Part shown: in pieces, positions 1 to 7,542 of the stretch | How positions within the stretch are numbered: position 1 is the first letter of the stretch | How the letters are laid out: every line of letters starts with the position of its first letter | Assembly: GCA_035295665.1 (NCBI GenBank) | Contig: DATGIQ010000663.1 | Location: forward strand, 1 to 12,113 | Reading direction: 5' to 3' | Length of the DNA: 12,113 nt | Source: DATGIQ01 sp035295665 | GTDB lineage: Bacteria; Planctomycetota; Planctomycetia; Gemmatales; Gemmataceae | Made by a program: the position numbers and the translations under genes | The notes under the pieces: generated by a model | Database searches by the model: none | What the model was told of the DNA's origin: nothing | What the model saw: the letters and a program-made list of their open reading frames with translations, nothing else

Positions 1-392
1 GAATTGGCTTGCGAATCGAGCCAGCCTTGCAATCCCAGCCAGCCCAACGCGATCAGCACCAGGGCCCCGGCCACCCCGACGATTCCCCGGCGCGACCAGA
101 CGACGGTGAGGGCACGAGCGAGGGAATGGGTGGCCGCGTTCGATGCGGCGGGCATCGGCGGCGGTGCGGCGTGGGCCCGTGGGGCCTGTTCCGCAAGGAA
201 ACGGCGCACCAATCGCGATTTGCCGTTCGAGGCCGGCACTGGCAGCAGACGGACATGGCCTTCCAGAAGCAGAAGCTGGTTATGCCATTCGCGGCAGGCA
301 CTGCAAAACATGAGATGGTTGCGCAAGTTCGCTGGCACGCGTTCCGGGTGCAGGAGCGACAGCAGACGCCGTTGAACGATCTTGCAGTTCAT
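1..392 (-). CDS. Putative anti-sigma factor with zinc-finger-like motif and membrane segment, 3' end cut by window edge
   Basis: The visible 130 residues begin MNCKIVQRRLLSLLHPE and contain Cys3 and an H-x3-C-x2-C pattern (NHLMFCSAC, about residues 26-34), as in zf-HC2/anti-sigma zinc-binding domains. A Pro/Ala-rich linker follows (about 75-90), then one hydrophobic helix near residues 103-124 (GIVGVAGALVLIALGWLG). The reading frame is open to the window edge, so the extracytoplasmic part is missing. Its ATG overlaps the TGA stop of the upstream sigma factor gene (ATGA arrangement), which indicates translational coupling. By family knowledge, such proteins hold an ECF sigma factor at the inner face of the membrane until a signal releases it; that role is inferred here from the overlap and topology. 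An alternative is a membrane-anchored zinc-finger protein of unrelated function. No long ORF with an ATG start marks this gene because it runs off the edge. Confidence 0.75.
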   Translation of the reverse strand, partial: MNCKIVQRRLLSLLHPERVPANLRNHLMFCSACREWHNQLLLLEGHVRLLPVPASNGKSRLVRRFLAEQAPRAHAAPPPMPAASNAATHSLARALTVVWSRRGIVGVAGALVLIALGWLGLQGWLDSQAN

Positions 393-1024
393 AGGGCTTC
401 CCGCTCAAGCTGCGGAGCCAGGACCGCCATCAACTTTTGGCGAGCCTTGAAGACCCGCCAGCGGGCCGTTTCTTCTTTGATGCCCAAAACCTCGGCGATT
501 TCATGAAACGAAAGTTCTTCTTCGACCCGCAGGAGAAAGGCGGCCCGGTAGTCGCTCGGCAGCCGGCCCACGGCACGGGCAAGCATTTGCAGCGCCTCCC
601 GGCTCAGCAGCTGTTCGACTGGCCCATCATCGCGGGCCGGCACCTGGTTAGGAAAAGGTTGCCGGCTGTGGTCGGGGGCCCGCCATTGATTCACGAAATT
701 GTTGTAAGCGATGCGGAAAAGCCAGGCCTGGAAATTGCTTCCCGTCCGGAAACCGCTGAGGCCGGCCAGAGCTTTGCAGAGCGTATCCTGGACGAGGTCT
801 TCGGCCGCATGGCGATTGTGCGTCAAGTGGTACAACCAGCGATAGAGCCGATCCCAGTAGCGTTCGACCAGCACGGCGAACGCCTGCCGGTTGCCCTGCT
901 GAGCGCTGTGGATCAACAGATGCTCCTCCGTGAGGAGCTCACCGAAATCTTCCAGCGAAGCCACGCTGCGGCACCACGTCGGGTTGGCCAACGGAACCGC
1001 CCACCCCGGGTGTTCGCGGTCCAT
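389..1024 (-). CDS. ECF-type RNA polymerase sigma-70 factor
   Basis: A 211-residue protein with both ECF sigma domains. Region 2 spans about residues 48-116 (AFAVLVERYWDRLYRW, then HAAEDLVQDTLCKAL and FQAWLFRIAYNNFVNQWR). Region 4 spans about 142-198 (LPSDYRAAFLLRVEEELSFHEIAEVLGIKEETARWRVFKARQKL region, a helix-turn-helix). It would direct core RNA polymerase to a small set of promoters. The stop codon overlaps the ATG of the zinc-finger membrane protein downstream, the usual sigma/anti-sigma order. The start is uncertain. The ATG at 1024 has no Shine-Dalgarno sequence but has a TACAAT hexamer 8 nt upstream, which could give a leaderless mRNA. A TTG at 916 has GGAGGAG 6 nt upstream and would give 175 residues, closer to the usual ECF length and trimming a non-conserved 36-residue leader. 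The sigma factor identity is secure; the subgroup is not determined. Confidence 0.93.
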   Translation of the reverse strand: MDREHPGWAVPLANPTWCRSVASLEDFGELLTEEHLLIHSAQQGNRQAFAVLVERYWDRLYRWLYHLTHNRHAAEDLVQDTLCKALAGLSGFRTGSNFQAWLFRIAYNNFVNQWRAPDHSRQPFPNQVPARDDGPVEQLLSREALQMLARAVGRLPSDYRAAFLLRVEEELSFHEIAEVLGIKEETARWRVFKARQKLMAVLAPQLEREAL

Positions 1025-1294
1025 TTTGGCCGATTGTAAAGTCTTTCGCTCTGACCCGCCAGAGGACCGGGCGAACTTTTCGTGCTACGGGTATAACGGG
1101 CGGAGTCGGGTTTCGTTGGCGCGATCTGGGATCAACGCGCTTCGCCTGTGCGGGGCAGCATCCGCCCAGCGGAACTTGGCAGATCAGGGAAACCCGAGTA
1201 CGTTAATCGCATTCGGATGCTCCGGTCCTGCACGCGCGCCATCTCTTGCGTGAGGTTAGCGGGAACCTACTTCTCCTGCCAAAGGAGCCTTGAC
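1025..1294. other. Spacer upstream of sigma factor gene
   Basis: No coding region with convincing composition or translation signals was found here on either strand. It holds the candidate -10 hexamer and short palindrome described for the sigma gene. At its right end (1273-1287) lies a small hairpin, CTCCT-loop-AGGAG, whose right arm is the ribosome binding site of the small plus-strand ORF at 1295. Together with that ORF it makes up the 431-bp interval between the ATPase gene and the sigma factor gene. Confidence 0.5.
1033..1038 (-). promoter_or_regulatory. Candidate -10 hexamer for the sigma factor gene
   Basis: On the minus strand TACAAT lies 8 nt upstream of the ATG at 1024. It is one mismatch from TATAAT, but no convincing -35 element is visible at the usual distance. 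A short palindrome (CTCTG, 6-nt loop, CAGAG) lies just upstream at about 1050-1065 and could be an operator or chance. If this hexamer is used, transcription would begin at or next to the start codon. Confidence 0.25.
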
Positions 1295-1552
1295 ATGCCG
1301 CACCTGCGTGGCAATTGGGTCCTCGTGATTGCGATTGACTTGGGGTTGATTCTGGTTCTGTTCCTACCTGGCCTGGTGCGGAGCCAGCCTCCGGAACCGG
1401 CCGGCGGACCCGGGCTGGCGCGGTTTTGTCCGATCACGCCATACGGATCGAGACCCTACGCCATTTGCTCCCGCTCCCCCGCCAGGCAATGGCTTGGAGA
1501 TGCTTGCCAGGACGAGTCCGCCGCGTCCTCCATACGTCCGTCCACCAGGTGA
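1295..1552 (+). CDS. Possible small membrane or secreted protein, unrecognised
   Basis: An 85-residue ORF beginning MPHLRGNWVLVIAIDLGLIL. Residues 7-28 form one hydrophobic segment, which could be a signal peptide or membrane anchor, followed by a Pro/Gly-rich stretch. Its ATG has a good ribosome binding site, AAAGGAG at 1281-1287 with 7-nt spacing. Against it, the last 97 nt overlap the 3' end of the ABC ATPase gene on the opposite strand, and the C-terminal half is Arg/Ser-rich and looks like antisense translation. It may therefore be a remnant: the N-terminus of an exported protein gene cut off by rearrangement, with the frame running on by chance. No family was recognised. Confidence 0.35.
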   Translation: MPHLRGNWVLVIAIDLGLILVLFLPGLVRSQPPEPAGGPGLARFCPITPYGSRPYAICSRSPARQWLGDACQDESAASSIRPSTR

Positions 1553-2208
1553 AACACGCGATCGGCATAGGGTACCAAGCGGGGATCGTGAGCTACGACC
1601 AGCACGGTCGCGCCGTACTCCTTGGCGGCAGAGCGCAGCAAGTCGATCACCTGCTCACCGTGTGCCCAGTCCAGCGCCGCCGTCGGTTCATCCGCGAAGC
1701 AAAGGGCAGGCTTCTTGATCAACGCTCGGCCGATGGCCACGCGCTGCTGCTCCCCACCGGACAGTTCGCCGGGCCGCAACGATCCCTTGGCGGCCATTCC
1801 GAGCTGCTCCAGCATTTCCTCCGCCCGCAAACTCGCTTCGCGCGCCGGCATCCCCTCTCCCCAGCGAAGCACCATTTCGAGCTGTTGCCGCGCGGTCCAG
1901 GCGGGAAACAAATGATATCCTTGGAAGATGAAGCCACAGTGGTGGAGCCGAAACTGTTTCCGGTCCCGGTCGGATAGCCGCCACACGTCTTCCCCGAGGG
2001 CCAGCACCTGTCCATTCTTCGGCCGAATGAGTCCGGCCAGGGCTGCCAAGAGCGTCGACTTGCCGCTGCCCGACGGGCCCATGATCAGAGCCAGTTCCCC
2101 TGGATAAAGCTCCAGAGACACGCTGCGAAGGACGGCCGTCGTGGCCTCGCCCGTCCCGAAGCTATGCACCAAATCCTGTCCCCAGAGGGTTGGCTCTTCG
2201 TGCCCCAT
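1456..2208 (-). CDS. ABC transporter ATP-binding protein, MacB/LolD/DevA type
   Basis: A 250-residue nucleotide-binding subunit with all the canonical motifs: Walker A GPSGSGKS (44-51), Q-loop Gln96 in FIFQGYHLFPAWT, signature LSGGEQQR (149-156), Walker B ALCFADEP (168-175), D-loop AALD (177-180) and H-loop His207 in VVAHD. The sequence resembles ATPases that pair with FtsX-like permeases (LolD, MacB, DevA), which power lipoprotein release or export of substrates across the envelope rather than import. The partner permease lies 9 bp upstream. The last 20 or so residues (DSSWQASPSHCLAGEREQMA) are beyond the conserved fold and overlap a doubtful plus-strand ORF. The start at 2208 is set by GAGGA at 2215-2219. 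The substrate cannot be told from the sequence. Confidence 0.93.
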   Translation of the reverse strand: MGHEEPTLWGQDLVHSFGTGEATTAVLRSVSLELYPGELALIMGPSGSGKSTLLAALAGLIRPKNGQVLALGEDVWRLSDRDRKQFRLHHCGFIFQGYHLFPAWTARQQLEMVLRWGEGMPAREASLRAEEMLEQLGMAAKGSLRPGELSGGEQQRVAIGRALIKKPALCFADEPTAALDWAHGEQVIDLLRSAAKEYGATVLVVAHDPRLVPYADRVFHLVDGRMEDAADSSWQASPSHCLAGEREQMA

Positions 2209-2214
2209 GCATCG

Positions 2215-2219
2215 TCCTC
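2215..2219 (-). promoter_or_regulatory. Ribosome binding site of ATPase gene, overlapping permease stop
   Basis: GAGGA lies 6 nt before the ATPase ATG and shares bases with the TGA stop of the permease gene (2218-2220). This supports the 2208 start and suggests that the two subunits are translated together from one mRNA. Confidence 0.65.
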
Positions 2220-3333
2220 AGCGTAATAGCGTTGCGGGCTCCACTCGGCGGAGCGCACGCAGGGAAACCAGCCCCGCCAGCAGTGCCATTGCCATCGTCA
2301 ACCCGGCGGCCCCTCCCAACATCCAGGCCGGCAGCACAATGCGCGCCCCAAGCACCTGAAGCACTCCCGCGGAGCAAAAGCTGGCGGGCACGGCCAGGGC
2401 GACGCCGAGCAAGCCGACCCAGAAGGACTGGGCCAACACCAGAGCCTGCATCCGCCAGGTGGGGATGCCCAGGGCTTCCAGCACGGCCAATTCGCGAAGC
2501 GAAGCGGCCGTGGCCGCCGATAAGGTTTGGCTCGTGACCGCGGCTCCGACGATCAGCCCCAACAGGGCGGCACATCCCAGAGCCACGCCGGCTTTCGTTT
2601 TAAATAGCCAGTGCAGCCGGGACCGCAGTGAAAACTCGTCGCGGCTAAAGGCGGACATATTCTCGTAAGTCCGCAACCGCTCCAGCACCGTCGGGACGTC
2701 TGCCGGGTTGCGGCAGCCGGCCAATAGAAACACCGCCTGATCCGGACGCATCCGCAGTAGCGTCTGGGCCGTCGGCAGCGAACAGAAAATGTAGGCTCCC
2801 GCGATCCCTCGGATCCCGTGTACCACCCCCACAACCCGCACGCGATGTCCCGCCACCTCAGCCACGTCCCCCAATCCCGTCAAGCCAAGATCGATCAGGG
2901 CCGACTCATCCACCACCACCGATCCCGATTCCTTGAGCCGGGCCCGCAGCTCCGGGGTCAGCTCCGTGATCGCGCCAAGGGACTCATCGTCGAGACTGGA
3001 GCCAATGACCGAGCAGGTCTCGATCCCCCCGCCCCGTTTCCCCCACGCGATCGTGCCGTAGAGGTAGGTTTCGACGCGCGCCACTTCCGGCTGAACGGCC
3101 AGGCGTGCTTCCCATGCCTTGGGGATCGGTAGGCAGAGATCGACACTCGGTGTTCCGGGATATCCGACCCACACGTCCGCCCGGCTGCGATCGATGGGGA
3201 GCGCGAACAGGGAGAAAATCCCTAGCAATAACCCCCCCTGCACCGCAATCAACAGGGCGCTAAATGCAACTACCAGGATCCCAGGCAGGAACCGGCTGCG
3301 CTCGTGCCAGAGGGTCGCCAAGGCAAAGGACAT
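2218..3333 (-). CDS. FtsX/MacB/DevC-type ABC transporter permease
   Basis: A 371-residue integral membrane protein with the four-helix FtsX/MacB topology. There is one helix at about residues 17-44, a large extracytoplasmic domain at about 45-245 (MacB periplasmic-core-like, with GSVVVDESALIDLGLTGLGD), then three C-terminal helices at about 247-272, 296-321 and 333-359. The sequence SLRELAVLEALGIPTWRMQ between helices 2 and 3 is the cytoplasmic coupling segment typical of the family, and the C-terminus VEPATLLR resembles the usual ending. The length is close to DevC-like permeases (roughly 380 residues). It pairs with the ATPase 9 bp downstream. DevC and MacB normally also need an HlyD-family adaptor (DevB/MacA), but none lies next to it here. 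AAGGAGA about 10 nt before the ATG at 3333 supports the start. Substrate unknown. Confidence 0.88.
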   Translation of the reverse strand: MSFALATLWHERSRFLPGILVVAFSALLIAVQGGLLLGIFSLFALPIDRSRADVWVGYPGTPSVDLCLPIPKAWEARLAVQPEVARVETYLYGTIAWGKRGGGIETCSVIGSSLDDESLGAITELTPELRARLKESGSVVVDESALIDLGLTGLGDVAEVAGHRVRVVGVVHGIRGIAGAYIFCSLPTAQTLLRMRPDQAVFLLAGCRNPADVPTVLERLRTYENMSAFSRDEFSLRSRLHWLFKTKAGVALGCAALLGLIVGAAVTSQTLSAATAASLRELAVLEALGIPTWRMQALVLAQSFWVGLLGVALAVPASFCSAGVLQVLGARIVLPAWMLGGAAGLTMAMALLAGLVSLRALRRVEPATLLR

Positions 3334-3891
3334 GGATGCATTCTCTCCTTCGGCTCACGGCTCTTGCTGTGCAACAAGTGTGCCTGAATGCGCTAACCGC
3401 AGGAGCCCGGCGCCGCGCCAGGCAAGCATCCATGCCCAAGTTATTGTAGGAATCGACTATCGCAGCCGAACCGGCTTCCACCGCTGTCCCTGGAAGAGGT
3501 CGTCTGGACGTGAGCGAAAAGCAGAGCCAGCTCAACACGCATCGCTTCAAAGGCTGGTGAAGGCGGAACATCTCCATTCTAGTATGCAGTATCGCAGAGG
3601 CAAGAATTGGGCCGGGCCATACGCCCCGTTGCCGGTTTTTGGAGTGCGCCGGCTCAACGCCGCTATGGATGGTTGAATCTTTCCATTCTCCGCAGCCGGG
3701 CGGTTGAATCGACACAGCCAAGGCAGGGTAGAGCCACCGCACTCCAAACGGCAATGGCCGTGGAAACCTTGCCAAATGCGCCGCGGTAGCCGACAATGCT
3801 CCTCATCCGCAGAGTCGATTCCGGGACCTCCTTCGTGCCCAGCTCCCGCTGCTCCTCCCGGCGGGCAAGACCACATTTGGAGACCGCACTC
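3334..3891. other. Divergent intergenic region between ABC permease and peptidase genes
   Basis: 558 bp in which no ORF looks real; the open frames have atypical composition and no family resemblance. It must hold the promoters for both flanking genes. Visible structure: the ribosome binding site of the permease (minus) at the left end; GGAG at 3879-3882, 9 nt before the peptidase ATG, at the right end; a 9-bp inverted repeat CATGGATGC (3331-3339) / GCATCCATG (3426-3434) that includes the permease start codon; and a longer inverted repeat at 3631-3752 described separately. No confident -35/-10 pair could be assigned by eye. Confidence 0.6.
3631..3752. repeat. Inverted repeat with internal GGTTGAATC direct repeats
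   Basis: TTTGGAGTGCG (3638-3648) is the exact reverse complement of CGCACTCCAAA (3738-3748). GCCG (3631-3634) and CGGC (3749-3752) extend the pairing across a 3-nt bulge. Between the arms the 9-mer GGTTGAATC occurs twice (3671-3679 and 3702-3710), 31 bp apart. The interval lies 140-260 bp upstream of the peptidase start, so it could be operator sites or a structured 5' leader. Function is inferred only from position. Confidence 0.5.
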
Positions 3892-6800
3892 ATGAAACGC
3901 ATCTGTATCTGTTTGGCAACGGCCTTGCTGCTCGCCTGCGCGGGGCCGGGCGCCGCCGGTGACATTCCGTCAGCGCGGGAAACCATCCACCTGGCCAACC
4001 ATCCGGCCCTGTCACCCGAGGGTGCGACCCTGGCGTTCGACTGGAATGGCGATATCTGGACGGTACCGAGCGCGGGCGGGGTGGCCCGGCCGCTGACGGC
4101 GCACCCGTCCCGCGATCAGGAGCCAAAATTCTCCCCCGACGGCAAGGAGATCGCCTTCATCAGCGACCGCGAAGGCTCGGCCCAGGTCTTCATCATGCCG
4201 GCCGAGGGCGGCGTCCCCCGGCAGGTCACGTTCCACACCGCCGGCTACACACTGCAAGAATGGTGCAGCAAGGGTACGCAGCTCCTGGTCAGCTGCACCC
4301 GCGACCATTTCTGGCGGCATGGCGAGCGCTTCTTCACCATCGACGCCACCCAACGCAAGGCGGATGCGCTCCTCTTCGATGACTATGGCCGGGACGGCTC
4401 CCTGTCGCCCGATGGCCGGCGGTTGCTGTTCACCCGCGAAGGACCGGCCTGGTGGCGGAAGGGCTACCACGGCTCGCAGGCCAGCCAGATTTGGCTCTAC
4501 GATCGGGACAAGAAAAGCTTCACCAAAGTGCTCGACGACGACCGTGGCTGCCTTTGGCCGCTCTGGAAGCCCGACGGCACCGGCTTTTACTACGTCGGCG
4601 ACAAGGCCAAGGTGGGTTGCTGCAACTTGCTGGAGCACGACCTGGAGACTGGTAGGGACCGGCCCCTGACCGCCTTCCAGGACGATTCCGTGGTATTTCC
4701 CTGCGTGTCGCGGGACGGGTCGACCATCGTCTTCCGCCACCTCTTCGACCTGTACCGGTTGCGTCCGGGCAGCGACGAGGCTCCGCGCAAGATCGAGCTC
4801 CTGGCCGCCACCGACCGGCCACGCGAACGCACCGAGCGGCGTACCTTGCAGTCGGCCACCCAGGTGGCGTTCACCGGCGACGGGCTGGAAATGGCGTTGA
4901 TAGCGGGCGGGGATCTCTGGGTCATGGATACGGAGCTCCGCGAGCCACGCCGTGTCACGGCCACGGCCGAGGAGGAAAAATTCCCCTTGTTCGCTCCCGA
5001 CGGCGACTCGCTGCTCTTCATCAGCGACATGAAGGGGCAAAGCGACATCTGGAAGGCCGAGCGGGCCGATAAGCAAAAACCGTGGTTCCTCAACGACAGC
5101 TTCAGGCTCACGCGTCTAACCGAGGATGGCGAGGCGAAGTCCGCGCTCACCTTCAGCCCCGACGGCTCATCGATCGCCTATGTGCGGGGCCGCGGTGAAT
5201 TGTGGGTTGCGGACGCTGATGGCCGCAATGCCCGCAAGGTAATCCCTGGCTGGAGCCTGTTAGAATACGACTGGTCGCCGGACGGCAAATGGCTCGTCTA
5301 TGCCTTGGACGATGACGATTTCAATCGCGATATTTGGATCGTACCGCTGGATGGCTCACGCAAGCCGTATAACGTTTCCCGCCATCCCGACAACGATCAC
5401 AATCCCGTTTGGTCGCCCGACGGCAAGGCCATCGCCTTCACCGGCCGGCGTAACGGTCGGGACATGGCGATTCATTATGTTTACCTCCGTGCCGAGGATG
5501 AGATCGACACCCGCGAACGCACCGTGCAAAGGGCTCTGGAAAAGCTAAGCAAGGCCCGCAGCCCCGGCTCGCGCCGCGCCGCCGCCGATAACGGTGCCGC
5601 GCGCGAGACCGAGAGCTCCGACCCCACGAGAGCAGACCGCGCCGCCGCTGGACCACGTAAGGCCAGCGTGCCGGCGGTCGTCATCGACTTCGACCGGTTG
5701 CACGAGCGTGTCCGCCATGTGGTATTACAGGATCCCACGGGAGCCGGCGGTCCGTCACTGGAAACACCGGGACGCAGTCTCGGTCTGTTCTGGTCGCCCG
5801 ATTCCAAGAAATTGGCGTTCACAGCCACCATCGACGGCCGACGGGGCACCTACAGCATCAGCATTCCTGACGACCTCAAGCCGAAACTGCTGACCTCCCA
5901 GACGGGCACGCAGCCGCGCTGGCTCAAGCCGGGCACACAGATCGTGTGGCTGGGATCGAGCGGTATTCCGGCCAGCATCGCGCTGGGCCCTGGCGGGACT
6001 CCCCGCGGCGGTACCGAACCCGCAGCGGCCACGCCCGCGGCCACTCGGGGCGGCGGCGGTGGACGCGGACGCGGCAGGGGTCCTGCCACTCCAGCTCCTA
6101 TGCCGGCTCCTGCTGCTGCGGCCGATCCCGACTCGGCGGCGGCGGGGGGCGGCTACAGCTTTACTGCTCTTCAGGAAGTCGACCTGGCCAAGCGAAGGGT
6201 GGCGGCCTTCGAGCTATGCTGGCGAACCATGCGCGATCGCTGGTACGACGACCGCCTCGGCAACCGCGACTGGGACGCGATCCGCCACAAGTACACGGCC
6301 ATGGCCGCGGAGGCTGTCGACAGCGAGGCGTTTGCCACCGTAGTGCAATTGATGTTGGGTGAATTGAACGGCTCGCACCTCGGCTTCACTCCCGGTGCGG
6401 TGCGAGGCGGTGCGGGCCGGCGCGGAGGCGGGAACCCTGCGCCGGAGAGCGGACCAGGCTGGCGCGCGACGACCGCCCATTTGGGGGTACGTTTCCGCGA
6501 GGACGATCCAGGCCCCGGCCTGAAAATCCGCGATGTTCTGCCCAACGGGCCCGCCGACCAGAACCGAAGCCGGCTCAAGGCTGGCGAAGTCATCCTGAGT
6601 ATCGATGGTACGCCGGTGGATCCATCGATGGATCTGACCACGGTCCTGAATGGTCCACAGGATCGCGATGTCCGCCTGAACGTCCGCGGGGACGACGGCA
6701 AGGAGCGCGATGTGCTCCTGCGGCCGATCAGCTACACCGCGGCCCGGACGCTGCTCTACGAGGCCTGGCTACTGAACAATCGCGCCAAAGTGGAGGCGGC

Positions 6801-7422
6801 CTCGCAGGGGACGCTCGGTTACTTGCACATCAGCGCCATGAGCATGCCGAGCTTCCACCGATTTGAGGAGGAACTGTACTCCGTGGGCGCCGGCAAGGAA
6901 GGCTTGGTGATTGATGTGCGCGAGAACGGCGGCGGCAGTACGGCCGACCACTTGCTGACCGCGCTGACGCAGCCGGTCCACGCGATCACGGTTCCGCGCG
7001 GCGGGGGACCTGGTTACCCCGGCGACCGCAAGGTATACACGACCTGGAACAAACCGATCGTTGTGCTGTGCAATCAGAACAGCTTCAGCAACGCGGAGAT
7101 TTTCAGCCATGCAATCAAGACCCTGAAGCGGGGCCCGCTCGTTGGCGTCCCGACGGCCGGCGGCGTGGTCAGCACGGGATCGGCGACGATCATGGACGTG
7201 GGCACACTCCGGCTGCCGTTCCGCGGCTGGTTCATCGTCGACAGCGGCGAGGATATGGAGCTAAATGGTGCCGTGCCTGACTACATCGTTTGGCCGCAGC
7301 CTGGGGAAGCCGCCCAGGGCAAGGATGCGCAGCTGACCAAGGCGGTCGACGTCTTGCTTGCCGAGGTCAAGGCGTGGAAAGATCGGCCAAAGCCGGCGCT
7401 GCGCAAGGCGACGCAGCGGTAA
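3892..7422 (+). CDS. Secreted tricorn-like protease (beta-propeller, PDZ, S41-type serine peptidase)
   Basis: A 1176-residue exported protein related to tricorn protease, a serine peptidase that degrades peptides. In order: a signal peptide (MKRICICLATALLLACAG; the LLAC could be a lipobox); a WD40/PD40-like propeller region to about residue 690 with many SPDG-x4-FT/Y repeats; a Gly/Ala/Pro/Arg-rich linker at about 701-757; a tricorn core segment; a PDZ domain at about 864-950; and an S41 catalytic region to about 1160. The GSH motif gives Ser828-His829, matching the Ser745-His746 pair of archaeal tricorn. NSFSNAE gives the nucleophile Ser1066, and MELNGAVPD gives Glu1123. The Ser-to-Glu spacing is 57 here and 58 in tricorn. 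The start was chosen at 3892 because it opens a signal peptide and has GGAG 9 nt upstream; the in-frame ATG at 3796 would add 32 residues before the signal. A second low-complexity insert lies at about 552-590. Archaeal tricorn is cytoplasmic, so export changes its likely job to peptide breakdown outside the cytoplasm. Confidence 0.92.
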   Translation: MKRICICLATALLLACAGPGAAGDIPSARETIHLANHPALSPEGATLAFDWNGDIWTVPSAGGVARPLTAHPSRDQEPKFSPDGKEIAFISDREGSAQVFIMPAEGGVPRQVTFHTAGYTLQEWCSKGTQLLVSCTRDHFWRHGERFFTIDATQRKADALLFDDYGRDGSLSPDGRRLLFTREGPAWWRKGYHGSQASQIWLYDRDKKSFTKVLDDDRGCLWPLWKPDGTGFYYVGDKAKVGCCNLLEHDLETGRDRPLTAFQDDSVVFPCVSRDGSTIVFRHLFDLYRLRPGSDEAPRKIELLAATDRPRERTERRTLQSATQVAFTGDGLEMALIAGGDLWVMDTELREPRRVTATAEEEKFPLFAPDGDSLLFISDMKGQSDIWKAERADKQKPWFLNDSFRLTRLTEDGEAKSALTFSPDGSSIAYVRGRGELWVADADGRNARKVIPGWSLLEYDWSPDGKWLVYALDDDDFNRDIWIVPLDGSRKPYNVSRHPDNDHNPVWSPDGKAIAFTGRRNGRDMAIHYVYLRAEDEIDTRERTVQRALEKLSKARSPGSRRAAADNGAARETESSDPTRADRAAAGPRKASVPAVVIDFDRLHERVRHVVLQDPTGAGGPSLETPGRSLGLFWSPDSKKLAFTATIDGRRGTYSISIPDDLKPKLLTSQTGTQPRWLKPGTQIVWLGSSGIPASIALGPGGTPRGGTEPAAATPAATRGGGGGRGRGRGPATPAPMPAPAAAADPDSAAAGGGYSFTALQEVDLAKRRVAAFELCWRTMRDRWYDDRLGNRDWDAIRHKYTAMAAEAVDSEAFATVVQLMLGELNGSHLGFTPGAVRGGAGRRGGGNPAPESGPGWRATTAHLGVRFREDDPGPGLKIRDVLPNGPADQNRSRLKAGEVILSIDGTPVDPSMDLTTVLNGPQDRDVRLNVRGDDGKERDVLLRPISYTAARTLLYEAWLLNNRAKVEAASQGTLGYLHISAMSMPSFHRFEEELYSVGAGKEGLVIDVRENGGGSTADHLLTALTQPVHAITVPRGGGPGYPGDRKVYTTWNKPIVVLCNQNSFSNAEIFSHAIKTLKRGPLVGVPTAGGVVSTGSATIMDVGTLRLPFRGWFIVDSGEDMELNGAVPDYIVWPQPGEAAQGKDAQLTKAVDVLLAEVKAWKDRPKPALRKATQR

Positions 7423-7542
7423 AGATATGGCGGACACTTCGATTCTTGTATGACTCGATGCGTCTGATCAGATGAATACGAATTGCCTGATTGCTTCGGA
7501 TTGGTCCAATGGAGCATCCAAGACTCTGTACGAAAACCATGA

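Noticed and set aside
437..1039. 200-residue plus-strand frame
   Set aside because: It is antisense to the ECF sigma factor, whose region 2 and region 4 are unmistakable.
3260..3796. 178-residue minus-strand frame in the 558-bp divergent spacer
   Set aside because: It overlaps the N-terminus of the ABC permease gene in another frame, has no family resemblance and its composition is that of random GC-rich translation. It is not a lost membrane-fusion protein.
4012..5076. 354-residue open frame on the minus strand
   Set aside because: It lies wholly antisense to the propeller half of the tricorn-like peptidase, whose repeats and motifs are clear. Long antisense frames are expected in high-GC DNA, and this one shows no family motif or ribosome binding site.
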